From Rhizobium sp. SL86 (GTDB lineage Bacteria; Pseudomonadota; Alphaproteobacteria; Rhizobiales; Rhizobiaceae): a stretch of DNA of 64,000 nt. The position numbers were made by a program, and so were the translations under genes. Numbering within the stretch: position 1 is the stretch's first letter; each line of letters starts with the position of its first letter. Below the pieces are notes generated by a model. It did not search any database. It saw only the letters and a list, made by a program, of their open reading frames with translations, and was not told where the DNA came from. Location: assembly GCF_026672545.1 (NCBI RefSeq), contig NZ_JAPPRJ010000002.1, positions 1,129,001 through 1,193,000 on the forward strand. Direction: 5' to 3'. Of this stretch, positions 1 through 9,037 are shown piece by piece.

Positions 1-29
1 GGCGGTGCGGTGGTTTCTGGCGTGGTCAT
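1..29 (-). CDS. gguB: GguB sugar ABC permease, N-terminal fragment
   Basis: Only the first nine or so codons are inside the window (reading MTTPETTAP). The ATG at 29-27 overlaps the gguA stop codon in an ATGA junction, the usual sign of translational coupling. GguB is the membrane permease that partners GguA and ChvE in Agrobacterium-type multiple-sugar uptake. The identification rests on position after chvE-gguA and on the coupled start; the visible residues alone are not diagnostic. Confidence 0.55.
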
Positions 30-1588
30 TCGTCTCTCCCCTTGCGGCGCATGATGGCGCGCATGATGTTCTCCTGTGTGGCGTCCTCGCCGGCCACTTC
101 GCCGACGAATTCACCCTCATGCATGACCAGGATGCGATCGCAGATCCCGATCAGCTCCGGCATTTCCGAGGAGATCACCACGACTGCCTTTCCGGCATCC
201 GCGAGTTCGTTGATGATGGAATAAATTTCGTATTTCGCGCCGACATCGATACCACGGGTCGGTTCGTCGAGGATCAGCAGGTCCGGATCGGTGAACAGCC
301 ACTTGGACAGCACCACCTTCTGCTGGTTGCCGCCGGACAGTTTGCCGGTTTCCTGATAGACATTGTGGCTGCGGATACGCATGCGCGCGCGAAAATCCTG
401 CGCGACCTTCATTTCGGAAATGTCGTCGATCACGCTGCGGCGCGAGACACCCGGAAGGTTTGCCAGCGAGATGTTCTTGCGGATATCTTCCGCCAGGATC
501 AGCCCGAGGTGTTTGCGGTCTTCCGTCACATAGGCAAGGCCTGCATCGATGGCCTTGTTGACGGTGGAGACATCCACGGGCTTGCCATGCATGCGCACGG
601 CGCCGGTAATGTTGCGGCCCCAGGATCGTCCGAACACGCTCATGGCGAATTCGGTCCGGCCGGCACCCATCAGGCCCGAAATGCCGACGACCTCGCCAGC
701 GCGCACCGTCAGTCCGACATTCTTCACGACCTGCCGGTGGGTATGCTGGGGATGGTAGACGGACCAGTTTTCGACCTCGAAAATCACCTCGCCGATCTTC
801 GGCGTGCGCTTCGGGTAACGGCTTTCCATGTCGCGGTCGACCATCCGGCGGATGATCTCGTCTTCGGAGATGACATCGGCATGGCAGTCCAGCGTGCCGA
901 CGGAACGTCCGTCGCGAAGGACCGTGATCTGGTCTGCAACTTCGGAAATCTCGTTCAGCTTGTGGCTGATGAGGATCGACGTGATGCCCTGGTTGCGGAA
1001 TTCCTTGAGGAGTTCCAGCAGCGCTGCGCTGTCCTTTTCGTTCAGCGAGGCGGTGGGCTCATCGAGGATCAGCAGGCGCACGTCCTTCGACAACGCCTTG
1101 GCGATTTCGACCAACTGCTGCTTGCCGACACCGAGATTGGTGATGAGCGTGTCCGGCTGCTCGCTGAGGCCGACCTTGGCCAAAAGCGCCTTGGTGCGCT
1201 CGTGCACGGCGGAACGGTCGATCACGCCGAAACGGGACGGTGCATTGGCGAGAAAGATGTTCTCGGCAATCGACATCAGCGGAATAAGCGCGAGTTCCTG
1301 GTGAATAATGATGATGCCGAGGGCTTCGGTATCGTTGATGTCGCGGAATTGCCGCTCTTCACCGGCAAAAAGGATCGAGCCTTCATAGCTGCCGTGCGGA
1401 TAGACGCCGGACAGCACCTTCATGAGTGTGGATTTGCCGGCGCCGTTTTCACCCACGAGCGCGTGGATTTCGCCTTCGCGCACGGTGAAGCTGACGTCGG
1501 AGAGGGCTTTCACGGCACCAAAGGACTTGGAAATGCCGCGCATTTCCAAAATCGGCGGGCGTTCGGCCGCAATCACGGGAGCAAGCAT
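26..1588 (-). CDS. gguA: GguA multiple-sugar ABC transporter ATP-binding protein
   Basis: A 520-aa tandem ATPase of the CUT2 (ribose/xylose/ChvE) family that energises import of arabinose, galactose and related sugars delivered by ChvE. The first half has an intact Walker A (GENGAGKST, residues about 46-54) and the LGVGKQQ signature typical of this family. The second half has a degenerate Walker A ([10 protein letters not shown]) but a canonical LSGGNQQK signature, as in RbsA/XylG. I chose the ATG at 1588 because GGAG lies 8 nt upstream; an in-frame ATG at 1645 lies inside a terminator-like hairpin and has no Shine-Dalgarno. The gene follows chvE and overlaps gguB by 4 nt. Confidence 0.93.
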   Translation of the reverse strand: MLAPVIAAERPPILEMRGISKSFGAVKALSDVSFTVREGEIHALVGENGAGKSTLMKVLSGVYPHGSYEGSILFAGEERQFRDINDTEALGIIIIHQELALIPLMSIAENIFLANAPSRFGVIDRSAVHERTKALLAKVGLSEQPDTLITNLGVGKQQLVEIAKALSKDVRLLILDEPTASLNEKDSAALLELLKEFRNQGITSILISHKLNEISEVADQITVLRDGRSVGTLDCHADVISEDEIIRRMVDRDMESRYPKRTPKIGEVIFEVENWSVYHPQHTHRQVVKNVGLTVRAGEVVGISGLMGAGRTEFAMSVFGRSWGRNITGAVRMHGKPVDVSTVNKAIDAGLAYVTEDRKHLGLILAEDIRKNISLANLPGVSRRSVIDDISEMKVAQDFRARMRIRSHNVYQETGKLSGGNQQKVVLSKWLFTDPDLLILDEPTRGIDVGAKYEIYSIINELADAGKAVVVISSEMPELIGICDRILVMHEGEFVGEVAGEDATQENIMRAIMRRKGRDE

Positions 1589-1607
1589 GCCATCATCTCC
1601 GATGGGG

Positions 1608-1647
1608 AAAAATACGAACGTGGCGGCGCTGCGACGCGCCGCCACGT
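1608..1647 (-). terminator. Hairpin with T-run between chvE and gguA
   Basis: A perfect 11-bp inverted repeat (1618-1628 pairing with 1637-1647, loop 8 nt) begins 11 nt after the chvE stop. On the transcribed strand it is followed by TTCGTATTTTT. This has the form of an intrinsic terminator or attenuator. It probably lets chvE be expressed in excess of gguAB, but some read-through is needed for the downstream genes. Confidence 0.8.
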
Positions 1648-1657
1648 CCTTCAGATA

Positions 1658-2722
1658 TTACTTCAGCTGAGCTTCGGTGTAATAACCGGAACCGACGAGG
1701 ACTTCCTTCCAGTTGCTTTTGTCCACAGCAACCGGCTTCAGCAGGTAGGACGGAACGACCTTCTTGCCGTTGTCGTAGGTCTTGGTGTCGTTGACGGTCG
1801 GCTCCTTGCCGCTCATGGCAGCGTCAACCATGTCTACGGTCACCTTGGCGAGTTCGCGGGTGTCCTTGAAGATGGTGGAGTACTGTTCGCCAGCGATGAT
1901 CGACTTGACGGACGGAACTTCAGCGTCCTGGCCGGAAACGAACGGCATCGGAACGCCGCCGGAACCATAACCAACGCCCTTCAGCGAGGACAGGATGCCG
2001 ATGGAGATACCATCATAGGGCGACAGAACGGCATTCACCTTCTTGTCGGCATAGAATGCGGACAGGATGGCGTCCATACGAGCCTGGGCGGTTGCACCGT
2101 CCCAACGCAGCGTGGAAACCTTGTCCATGCCAACCTGGCCAGAGCCGACCTTCAGCACGCCCTTGTCGATCAGCGGCTGGAGAACGCTCATCGCGCCGTT
2201 GTAGAAGAAGAAGGCGTTGTTATCGTCCGGCGAACCGCCGAAGAGTTCGATGTAGAACGGGCCCTTTTCGGTGTCGGCCTTGAGAGCCTTCACGAGGGTC
2301 GTTGCCTGCAGAACGCCAACCTGGAAGTTGTCGAACGTGGCGTAGTAGTCAACATTCGGCGTGTCACGGATCAGGCGGTCATAAGCGATGACCTTGATCT
2401 TCTGGTCGGCAGCCTGCTGCAGGACGTCCGACAGCGTGGTGCCGTCGATCGAGGCGATCACGAGCACCTTGGCGCCCTTGGTGACCATGTTTTCGATCTG
2501 CGAAAGCTGGTTCGGAATGTCGTCTTCCGCATACTGCAGGTCAACGTCGTAACCGCGCTCCTTGAGCACCTTGACCATGTTGTCGCCGTCCGCGATCCAG
2601 CGGGCAGACGACTTGGTCGGCATGGCAACGCCAACGAGACCCTTGTCGGCAGCGCCGGCCGGGGCAGCGATGGACATTGCTGCGAAGACGGCAGCCGTGG
2701 TGAGATACTTGAAAAGTTTCAT
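1658..2722 (-). CDS. chvE: ChvE periplasmic sugar-binding protein
   Basis: A 354-aa periplasmic binding protein of the galactose/xylose/ribose type. It has a signal peptide of about 24 residues ending in APAGA. The mature protein carries the ChvE-typical stretches [45 protein letters not shown] and [20 protein letters not shown], which closely match Agrobacterium ChvE from memory. In Agrobacterium ChvE binds arabinose, galactose, glucose and some sugar acids, serves uptake with GguAB, and presents sugars to the VirA kinase. No vir genes are visible here, so an uptake or chemotaxis role is the safe reading. The start at 2722 is preceded by AGGAGGAG. Confidence 0.96.
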   Translation of the reverse strand: MKLFKYLTTAAVFAAMSIAAPAGAADKGLVGVAMPTKSSARWIADGDNMVKVLKERGYDVDLQYAEDDIPNQLSQIENMVTKGAKVLVIASIDGTTLSDVLQQAADQKIKVIAYDRLIRDTPNVDYYATFDNFQVGVLQATTLVKALKADTEKGPFYIELFGGSPDDNNAFFFYNGAMSVLQPLIDKGVLKVGSGQVGMDKVSTLRWDGATAQARMDAILSAFYADKKVNAVLSPYDGISIGILSSLKGVGYGSGGVPMPFVSGQDAEVPSVKSIIAGEQYSTIFKDTRELAKVTVDMVDAAMSGKEPTVNDTKTYDNGKKVVPSYLLKPVAVDKSNWKEVLVGSGYYTEAQLK

Positions 2723-2778
2723 TGGTACTCCTCCTGATTGTCGGACTCCCTTCGAGCCCGACCGAAAATTCATCCCCC

Positions 2779-2802
2779 GTGGGCGGCGAGACCGTCGCCC
2801 AC
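2779..2802 (-). terminator. Hairpin between aldonate dehydratase and chvE
   Basis: An inverted repeat with 10-bp arms (2779-2788 and 2793-2802, one G/U pair, 4-nt loop) lies in the 145-nt gap between the dehydratase stop and the chvE start. On the transcribed strand a short ATTTT follows some 12 nt later. It may be an attenuator or a processing site that separates the catabolic genes from the transport genes. I saw no convincing extra promoter in the gap. Confidence 0.5.
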
Positions 2803-2867
2803 AATTGTCAAAGCCGGTACACCTCTCCGAACACCGCAGAACGAACTGCGCGCCGTGAAGGCCTCCG

Positions 2868-4688
2868 TCAGTGGTTGTCGCGCGGAATGCCTTCCGTCTG
2901 CGCGATCCGCTGATATTTCACGGCCGGTTCGAGAACCGCGCCGGTCTCCATCTGCCCGACGATGCCGCGCTGGATTTCCTGCCACGGCGTCTGGTGCTTC
3001 GGATACTGGTAACCGCCCTTTGCTTCAAGCTCTGCATAACGAGCGGCAATTTCCTCGGCGGAAATCAGGATGTCTGCCTTGCCGCGACCAACATCGATGC
3101 GGACGCGATCACCGGTCTTCAGGATCGCAAGTCCGCCGCCGGCCGCCGCTTCCGGCGAGGCATTGAGAATCGACGGGCTTCCGGACGTGCCGGACTGACG
3201 GCCGTCACCGATGCACGGAAGCGAGGTGACGCCCTGCTTCAGCAGGTAATCCGGCGCGCGCATGTTGACGACTTCGGCGGCACCCGGATAACCGATCGGG
3301 CCGGCGCCACGCATGAAAAGAACCGTGTTGGCGTCGATGCCGAGCGACGGATCATCGATACGGTGATGGTAGTCCTCCGGCCCGTCGAATACGACAGCCT
3401 TGCCTTCGAAGGCTTCCGGATCGTTCGGGTTCGACAGGTAACGATCGCGGAATTCCTTGGAGATCACGCTCGTCTTCATGATGGCGGACGAGAAGAGATT
3501 GCCGCGCAGCACGCGGAACCCTGCGCGCTCCTTGAGCGGCTGGTCATAGGGGCGGATGACCTTTTCGTCTTCGATCACCGCACCACGGCAGTTTTCGCCA
3601 ATGGTCTTGCCGTTGGCGGTCATTGCGTCTTCCATGATGAGGCCCTGGCTCATCAGCTGGTTGACGACGGCCGGAACACCGCCGGCATGGTAATAATCCT
3701 CGCCGAGATATTCGCCGGCCGGCTGCAGGTTGACGAGCAGCGGGATCTCTTCGCCATAGGTCTGCCAGTCGTCGACCGTCAGCTCGACGCCGAGGTGGCG
3801 GGCAAGACCGTTCAGGTGGATCGGCGCATTGGTGGAACCGCCGATGGCCGAGTTCACCCGGATCGCGTTGATGAAGGCGTCCTTCGTCATGATGTCGGAC
3901 GGCTTCAGATCTTCCTTGACCATCTCGACGATGCGAAGACCGGTGAGGTAAGCCATTTCCTGCCGGTCACGATAAGGCGCCGGGATAGCGGCCGAACCCG
4001 GCAGCTGCATACCGAGCGCTTCGGCCAGCGAGTTCATCGTGGTCGCCGTGCCCATGGTGTTGCAATAGCCGGTGGACGGCGCCGAGGACGCCACGAGCTT
4101 GACGAAACCGGCGTAGTCGATCTCGCCCTTCGCCAGAAGTTCGCGGGCCTTCCAGACGATCGTGCCGGAGCCGGTGCGTTCGCCGCGGAACCAGCCGTTC
4201 AGCATTGGGCCGACCGAAAAGGCGATCGACGGAATGTTGACGGTGGCCGCGGCCATCAGACAGGCTGGGGTCGTCTTGTCGCAACCGATGGTCAGGATCA
4301 CGCCGTCGAGCGGGTAACCATAGAGGACTTCCACGAGACCGAGGTAAGCAAGGTTACGGTCGAGGCCCGCGGTCGGGCGCTTGCCGGTTTCCTGGATCGG
4401 ATGGACCGGGAATTCGATGGCAATCCCGCCGGCTTCGCGGATGCCTTCGCGCAGGCGATTGGCCAGCTCCAGGTGGTGACGGTTGCACGGCGACAGATCG
4501 GAACCGGTCTGGGCAATGCCGATGATCGGACGATCCGACTGCAGCTCTGCCTGGCTGAGGCCGAAGTTCATGTAGCGCTCGAGATAAAGCGCGGTCATGT
4601 CGGCATTGGCCGGATTGTCGAACCAGGCGCGCGAACGCAGCTTGCCGTTCGGTCCTGTGGTCGTGGTGGGCAGTGTGTCTTTGCTCAT
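2868..4688 (-). CDS. L-arabinonate/D-galactonate-type dehydratase (IlvD/Edd family)
   Basis: A 606-aa sugar-acid dehydratase with an iron-sulfur cluster. It would convert L-arabinonate (and probably related aldonates such as D-fuconate) to the 2-keto-3-deoxy acid. Cluster cysteines are C68 (SDLSPCNRH), C136 (IGCDKTTPA) and C209 (TGYCNTMG), with K138 beside the second. As I recall, the Rhizobium leguminosarum L-arabinonate dehydratase has these at 59, 127, 200 and 129, so the spacing is identical with a 9-residue offset. The conserved [13 protein letters not shown] loop carries the catalytic serine. The ATG at 4688 was chosen because an extended frame upstream runs into the preceding gene. It lies between the sugar 1-dehydrogenase and chvE in one operon. 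Confidence 0.88.
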   Translation of the reverse strand: MSKDTLPTTTTGPNGKLRSRAWFDNPANADMTALYLERYMNFGLSQAELQSDRPIIGIAQTGSDLSPCNRHHLELANRLREGIREAGGIAIEFPVHPIQETGKRPTAGLDRNLAYLGLVEVLYGYPLDGVILTIGCDKTTPACLMAAATVNIPSIAFSVGPMLNGWFRGERTGSGTIVWKARELLAKGEIDYAGFVKLVASSAPSTGYCNTMGTATTMNSLAEALGMQLPGSAAIPAPYRDRQEMAYLTGLRIVEMVKEDLKPSDIMTKDAFINAIRVNSAIGGSTNAPIHLNGLARHLGVELTVDDWQTYGEEIPLLVNLQPAGEYLGEDYYHAGGVPAVVNQLMSQGLIMEDAMTANGKTIGENCRGAVIEDEKVIRPYDQPLKERAGFRVLRGNLFSSAIMKTSVISKEFRDRYLSNPNDPEAFEGKAVVFDGPEDYHHRIDDPSLGIDANTVLFMRGAGPIGYPGAAEVVNMRAPDYLLKQGVTSLPCIGDGRQSGTSGSPSILNASPEAAAGGGLAILKTGDRVRIDVGRGKADILISAEEIAARYAELEAKGGYQYPKHQTPWQEIQRGIVGQMETGAVLEPAVKYQRIAQTEGIPRDNH

Positions 4689-4737
4689 GAGCTTGTCTTC
4701 TTCTGCGCTGTGCGTGAACGGCGGCGCCGCTTTCGCG

Positions 4738-5664
4738 TCAATCCTCGAACGCCTCGACTTCATGACGGCGACCGAGCATGAAAGCATCGGCGACGTGCAC
4801 CAGAGGCGAGAAATCCGTATCCGACTGGCCGGACGTCACCAGAGAAACGAAGTGCCGGTAAAGATTGCGGTATTCGCGATCTTCCTCGACGATCTGCGCC
4901 TCGCCATCAACGAACAGGCGACTACCGCCATGGGTCAGAACCACCGATCCACGGTCCGTCTCGATGCGGATATCCCAGGTCTGCGGACCCGTCTGGCGCC
5001 AGTCGAAGGCGGCCGTCAGCTTGAGGCCGCTTGCCGTCCTGAATTCAAGATCGGCGGCGATCGGCGCTGCCCGATTGGCCGGGAAGGACAGGTCGGATCC
5101 CACGAGGTGGAAGCTTTCCGGCATGATGCGGGTGACGATCGAAAGCGCGTTGATGCCCGGATCGAAGACGCCGAGGCCACCCGGCTCCCAGATCCAGTCC
5201 TGGCCGGGATGCCAGTGACGAACGTCTTCCTTCCATTCCACATGCAGGGAGCGGATCGTGCGATCGGCCAGCAGCTGGCGGGCCGGCTCGACGGCAGCAG
5301 CCTCACGCGAATGCCAGGTTGCAAACAACGATACGCCCTGCTGTCTGGCCAGCTGATCGAGCGCAAACACTTCCGCGATCGTGGCGCCCGGCGGCTTTTC
5401 GAGCATCACGTGTTTGCCGGCAAGCAGAGCGGCCCGCGCCTGCTCGAAGCGCCCCTGCGGCGGCGTGCACAATGACACCGCATCCACCTCGACATCGGAG
5501 GCGAGCAGCGCATCAATGTCGGGAAAACAGTGCACACCTTCGAGCTTGGCGTTGCGGCTGGCAACGGCAACAAGATCGATGCCGTCGGTGGCTTCGATGG
5601 CCTGAAGGTGCTGGTCGCGGGCGATCTTGCCGAGACCGACGATGGCGAGACGGATGGCGGACAT
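4738..5664 (-). CDS. D-galactose/L-arabinose 1-dehydrogenase (Gfo/Idh/MocA family)
   Basis: A 308-aa NAD(P)-dependent oxidoreductase that oxidises L-arabinose or D-galactose to the lactone, the first step of the non-phosphorylative pathway. The Rossmann fold is visible at [13 protein letters not shown] (residues 8-20), followed by the family motif EKPPG (89-93) and [20 protein letters not shown], which closely resembles Azospirillum L-arabinose 1-dehydrogenase from memory. It starts 12 nt after the gguC stop and is followed by the aldonate dehydratase, so enzyme order matches pathway order. Preference between arabinose and galactose cannot be told from sequence; these enzymes usually take both. 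Confidence 0.88.
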   Translation of the reverse strand: MSAIRLAIVGLGKIARDQHLQAIEATDGIDLVAVASRNAKLEGVHCFPDIDALLASDVEVDAVSLCTPPQGRFEQARAALLAGKHVMLEKPPGATIAEVFALDQLARQQGVSLFATWHSREAAAVEPARQLLADRTIRSLHVEWKEDVRHWHPGQDWIWEPGGLGVFDPGINALSIVTRIMPESFHLVGSDLSFPANRAAPIAADLEFRTASGLKLTAAFDWRQTGPQTWDIRIETDRGSVVLTHGGSRLFVDGEAQIVEEDREYRNLYRHFVSLVTSGQSDTDFSPLVHVADAFMLGRRHEVEAFED

Positions 5665-5676
5665 CAGCGCCTCCCC

Positions 5677-6666
5677 TTACAGCGAACGGATCGTGACCGG
5701 CGCCTCTTCGGCGATGGCCAGACGGTTGACCAGCGTCAACTTGAAGGGTGCCGCTGAAATCTCGAACTGGTCGCCCGGCTCCGTCTTGACGCCTTCCGAA
5801 AAGGAAAGGGTCGCCGTGCCGAAAAAATGCACGTGCAGGTCGCCCGGGCGACGGAAGAGATCGTACTTGAAGTTATGATGCTCGAGGTTGGCAATGGTGT
5901 GCGACATATTCGCTTCGCCGGACAGGAACGGCTTTTCGAAGATCACCTCTTCGCCGCGGCGGATCAGCGAGGTGCCTTCCACATGCTGCGGCAGTTCGCC
6001 GACCAGAAGTTCCGCCCCAAGCGATGCCTGGCGCAGCTTGGAATGCGCAAGCCAGAGATAGTTGCCCTTCTCCGTCACGTGGTCGGAAAATTCGTTGGCA
6101 AGACAGAAACCGAGGCGATACGGCATCTTGTCCGGGCCGATCATGTAGATGGCCGCGAGTTCCGGTTCTTCGCCGCCGTCGAGCGCGAAAGCGGGCGAGA
6201 CGAGATCCTCGCCGGTCGCCTTCAACTGCGAACCGTCACCTTTGTAGAACCATTCCGGCTGCACACCGGTTTCGCCAGCCTTCGGCTTGCCGCCTTCGAC
6301 ACCCATCAGGAACATGCGCATCGAATCGGTCGGCTTTTCGGTGGACTGTGCAGCCTTGTGCATCTTGTCGCGACCATCAGCCGAACCGAGATGAGTAAGG
6401 CCAGTGCCGGCAACGATGAAATGGGCCGGATCCGGATGAGCAACCGGGAGGCCGAGACGGCCTTCACGCTCGGCAGCAGCAAGATCAACGGCCGGGCCTT
6501 TACCGAGCGTTGCGATATAATCGGCAAAACCCTTGTTCTCGGCAATCGCCTTCATCGCGAGGTCATAGGTCGAGGACACACCCTCGACGATATAGGCGTC
6601 ACTCTCGCCATCCCAAGCAACAACGCGCACCTGCCCGTCGACGGCCACCTGCAGAAGTCTCAACAT
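5677..6666 (-). CDS. gguC: GguC/AraD1-family protein (FAH-fold)
   Basis: A 329-aa protein of the GguC family (fumarylacetoacetate-hydrolase fold), the first gene of the arabinose/galactose operon. Characteristic stretches are AHPDPAHFIVAGTGLTHLGS, PEWFYKGDGS and LHVHFFGTATLSF. Members placed in arabinose clusters are annotated AraD1 and proposed to act on 2-keto-3-deoxy-L-arabinonate, which would follow directly from the dehydratase encoded two genes later. The older Agrobacterium literature lists gguC only as a ggu-operon gene. The start at 6666 has a poor Shine-Dalgarno of its own but lies 3 nt after a seven-codon upstream frame (see the leader at 6670-6720). Confidence 0.82.
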   Translation of the reverse strand: MLRLLQVAVDGQVRVVAWDGESDAYIVEGVSSTYDLAMKAIAENKGFADYIATLGKGPAVDLAAAEREGRLGLPVAHPDPAHFIVAGTGLTHLGSADGRDKMHKAAQSTEKPTDSMRMFLMGVEGGKPKAGETGVQPEWFYKGDGSQLKATGEDLVSPAFALDGGEEPELAAIYMIGPDKMPYRLGFCLANEFSDHVTEKGNYLWLAHSKLRQASLGAELLVGELPQHVEGTSLIRRGEEVIFEKPFLSGEANMSHTIANLEHHNFKYDLFRRPGDLHVHFFGTATLSFSEGVKTEPGDQFEISAAPFKLTLVNRLAIAEEAPVTIRSL

Positions 6667-6669
6667 TTT

Positions 6670-6720
6670 TTAAAGCCTGCCCTTGAATCTCATTCCTGCG
6701 GCGTCACCGCAGACTCCTCC
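6670..6720 (-). other. Leader with coupled micro-frames before gguC
   Basis: A consensus Shine-Dalgarno (GGAGGAG, 6720-6714) sits ideally, 6 nt ahead of a GTG that opens a five-codon frame (6707-6690). That frame overlaps in ATGA fashion an ATG opening a seven-codon frame (6693-6670, MRFKGRL), which stops 3 nt before the gguC ATG. A 6-bp hairpin (6696-6701 with 6707-6712) covers the first start. Seen in sequence; a role in translational coupling is inference. Confidence 0.4.
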
Positions 6721-6746
6721 AGGCGCCGAGCACCTTTATTAATATG

Positions 6747-6774
6747 ACTATTTAACCTGGGGGTTCGTTGTCAA
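6747..6774 (-). promoter_or_regulatory. Candidate sigma-70 promoter of the gguC operon
   Basis: On the minus strand a perfect TTGACA (6774-6769) is followed after 16 nt by AATAGT (6752-6747, four of six matches to TATAAT). Predicted initiation near 6740 would leave about 20 nt before the strong Shine-Dalgarno at 6720. An AT-rich block with TATTAATA lies just downstream. Confidence 0.4.
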
Positions 6775-6809
6775 GCTGCCAATTTCATATTCGACCTCTG
6801 CCGAATTTG

Positions 6810-6860
6810 TTCCACAGCGTGGAATGCCTGCCTAAACAATGAGCATTCAATCGTTTGAAT
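6810..6860. promoter_or_regulatory. Two palindromic operator candidates, gguC/fadR-type divergent region
   Basis: Two perfect palindromes lie between the divergent gguC operon and the GntR-family gene: TTCCAC-AGC-GTGGAA (6810-6824) and ATTCAA-TCGT-TTGAAT (6845-6860), with centres about 36 bp apart. They are the best candidates for regulator binding in this roughly 380-bp gap. I saw nothing else in the gap apart from the promoter and leader listed. Which protein binds is unknown. Confidence 0.45.
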
Positions 6861-7042
6861 AACGAAATCTATTTCCGGTCGTACAAATCCTGAGAAGGGC
6901 TTTGATGGGGGATTAATATTATTATATGTCTAGCGCGGGAGAGACAATCTGTGCAGTTTGCGGCGATCGGTGGATACGTCCCCCGACAGCGGCCGTGTGG
7001 ATTGGCGCTGATGGCGCACGAGGAAATACGGGAGAGACACTG

Positions 7043-7804
7043 GTGGGGCTTCTTGAGACGGCAATAACGGGTAAAAAGCGGGGCAGCAGCCACGCGCATG
7101 TGGTGGCGGAGCTTGGCAATGCGATTGTGTCCGGCAAGATACCGGAGGGTTCGATCCTGCCCGGGGATGCCGAACTGTCGCAGCGATTCGCCGTCTCGCG
7201 GACGGTGCTGCGCGAAGCGATGAAGACGCTCGCCGCCAAGCGCCTGATCGAACCGAAGGCAAAGGTCGGAACCCGCGTTCTTCCTCGCGCGAACTGGAAC
7301 TTCTTCGATCCCGATGTTCTCGAATGGCGTTGCGAAACGGGAATCGACCTGACCTTCATCGAACATCTGGCGGAAATGCGCACCGCACTCGAACCGGCCG
7401 CAGCAGCAGCAGCAGCCCGCAGAGCGACCGCCGATGACATCGTGGCGCTCTATGCCATTGCCGCAAGGTTCGACGATCTGGCGCATACGCCGGAAAGCAT
7501 TGCCAAGGTCGATCTGGAATTTCATCTGGCGATCGCACGCATGTCTGGCAACCCCTTCATGCATTCGGCAAGCGCGCTGATCGAGGCGGCGCTCTCCATC
7601 GCCTTCCAGCTGTCTTCACCGGCCTCCTCGCCCGACATGATCGAGGACATTGCCGGCAATCACCTGCGCATTGCCCATGCGATTGCCTCACGCGATCCGG
7701 AAAAAGCAATCGCTGCCATGCGGCATGTGATCGATGTCGGCCGCAGCCGCATCCAGAAGTCGCTTGCCCCCGCCGACAAGGACCAGGCCGGCACCGGCAC
7801 CTGA
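7043..7804 (+). CDS. FadR-subfamily GntR transcriptional regulator
   Basis: A 253-aa regulator with an N-terminal winged helix (ILPGDAELSQRFAVSRTVLREA) and a C-terminal all-helical FCD ligand domain with the metal-ligand pattern EFHLAIARMSGN. It is divergent from the gguC-chvE operon, so it is the likely repressor responding to a pathway intermediate. The GTG at 7043 is preferred because GGGAGAG lies 6 nt upstream and family members begin near this point; an ATG at 6926 in the same frame lacks a ribosome-binding site and would add 39 low-complexity residues. In Agrobacterium chvE is instead controlled by the LysR-type GbpR, so the local control differs. Confidence 0.85.
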   Translation: MGLLETAITGKKRGSSHAHVVAELGNAIVSGKIPEGSILPGDAELSQRFAVSRTVLREAMKTLAAKRLIEPKAKVGTRVLPRANWNFFDPDVLEWRCETGIDLTFIEHLAEMRTALEPAAAAAAARRATADDIVALYAIAARFDDLAHTPESIAKVDLEFHLAIARMSGNPFMHSASALIEAALSIAFQLSSPASSPDMIEDIAGNHLRIAHAIASRDPEKAIAAMRHVIDVGRSRIQKSLAPADKDQAGTGT

Positions 7805-7871
7805 ACAGAGGTTTTCGGAACATTCCCTACGACCGCCTGTTCGCTTCTTGAGACAAACAAGGAGCACGGAT

Positions 7872-8030
7872 ATGGAACCACTGAATCACATGTCGAAGAT
7901 GGAACAGGCCGAGGGCGACCGCGGCACGGTGGAACGCGAACTCAAGCGCCAGGACAAGAAGCTGGCGGAAGAGAACCGCGAGACGATGGAGAACGCGCAA
8001 TCCGAGAAGCGCTCCGAGCCCGGCGCGTAA
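7872..8030 (+). CDS. Small highly charged protein, function unknown
   Basis: A 52-aa frame with a good Shine-Dalgarno (AAGGAG, about 7 nt before the ATG). The product is very rich in Glu, Lys, Arg and Gln, has no cysteine and no membrane segment, and is probably helical or disordered. I do not recognise the family. It lies 67 nt after the GntR gene and 36 nt before an SDR gene, and could be cotranscribed with the latter. The ribosome-binding site and spacing are the evidence that it is real. Confidence 0.55.
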   Translation: MEPLNHMSKMEQAEGDRGTVERELKRQDKKLAEENRETMENAQSEKRSEPGA

Positions 8031-8066
8031 ACGCGAAACCCACGCCAAAAACCAAAGGATATTTCC

Positions 8067-9032
8067 ATGACGATGGATCTGGCCGGTCGCGTCGTTGTCA
8101 TCACCGGCGCGTCCAGCGGCATCGGCGAGGCGACGGCATATGCCTTTGCCCGCCGCAAAGCGCGGCTGGTGCTGGCTGCCCGCAACAAGAATGCGCTCGA
8201 TCTTGTGGCGGAGGTGTGCCGGGAGATGGGCGCGGACGCGCATGTGGTGACCACGGACGTCACCGATATCGACGCGGTGAGGCAGGTGGCGTCCAAGGCC
8301 TTTGCACTCGGCAGCATCGACGTCTGGGTTTCCAATGTCGGCGTGGGTGCGGTCGGGAGTTTTGCAGAGACACCAATGAGCGCGCATGAACAGGTGGTGC
8401 GAACGAACCTGATCGGCCACATGAACGATGCCCATGCCGTTCTGCCGATTTTCCTGCGCCAGAAACGCGGCACATTCATCAACATGATTTCGCTCGGCGG
8501 CTTTGCAGCCGCACCCTTTGCCGCTGCCTATAGTGCGAGCAAATTTGGGCTGAAAGGTTTTACCGAGGCCCTGCGCGCCGAATTGTCCGACCAGCCGCAC
8601 ATCCACATCTGCGATATCTACCCGGCCTTCATCGATACGCCCGGCCTGCGCCACGGCGCGAACTTCACCGGCCGCAGGATCAGCGCTCCGCCGCCCGTCT
8701 ACGACGCCCGAAGAGTGGCCGACGCGATCGTTGCCACGGCGGAACGACCGCGCGCTACCGTCACGGTCGGCGCCGTCACCAATCTCCTGCGCCTCAGCCA
8801 CCTGGCAGCGCCCAACCTGACCGCCAGCCTGATGGCGATGGTGATGCGCAGCTACTTCCGCAGGGCGGATCCTGTGGCGATCAGCAACGGCAATCTCTTT
8901 GCGCCCTCATCGGACGCCGGCGGGATCGACGGCGGACTTCGCTCTCCCCGCCAAAGGGCTGTTGCCGCAACCTTTCTTACGGCACTTGCCGTAGGCGCGC
9001 TTGCCGCGGTTACAGTCGCGCGGCGCCGCTAG
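8067..9032 (+). CDS. SDR-family oxidoreductase with C-terminal membrane anchor
   Basis: A 321-aa classical short-chain dehydrogenase: TGASSGIGEA nucleotide-binding motif (residues 13-22), the NVGVGAVG region, a catalytic serine in NMISLGG, and YSASK. After the catalytic domain there is a tail of about 80 residues ending in one hydrophobic helix (AVAATFLTALAVGALAAVTV) and RRR, which predicts anchoring to the inner membrane with the enzyme in the cytoplasm. Similar anchored SDRs are common in rhizobia; the substrate is unknown. The ATG is preceded by AAGGATATTTCC. Confidence 0.85.
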   Translation: MTMDLAGRVVVITGASSGIGEATAYAFARRKARLVLAARNKNALDLVAEVCREMGADAHVVTTDVTDIDAVRQVASKAFALGSIDVWVSNVGVGAVGSFAETPMSAHEQVVRTNLIGHMNDAHAVLPIFLRQKRGTFINMISLGGFAAAPFAAAYSASKFGLKGFTEALRAELSDQPHIHICDIYPAFIDTPGLRHGANFTGRRISAPPPVYDARRVADAIVATAERPRATVTVGAVTNLLRLSHLAAPNLTASLMAMVMRSYFRRADPVAISNGNLFAPSSDAGGIDGGLRSPRQRAVAATFLTALAVGALAAVTVARRR

Positions 9033-9037
9033 CGGCA

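Noticed and set aside
1658..2722. Link of chvE to virulence signalling (VirA/VirG)
   Set aside because: ChvE homologues occur in many non-tumorigenic rhizobia and no vir gene lies in the window.
5..2737. Very long open frame (about 910 codons) on the plus strand across gguA and chvE
   Set aside because: Antisense shadow of two certain genes caused by GC-rich codon bias; no ribosome-binding site, and the translation resembles no protein family.
2871..4781. 636-codon plus-strand frame opposite the aldonate dehydratase
   Set aside because: Mirror frame of a gene with conserved Fe-S cysteines; composition (His/Arg/Asp-rich) is typical of antisense GC-rich frames.
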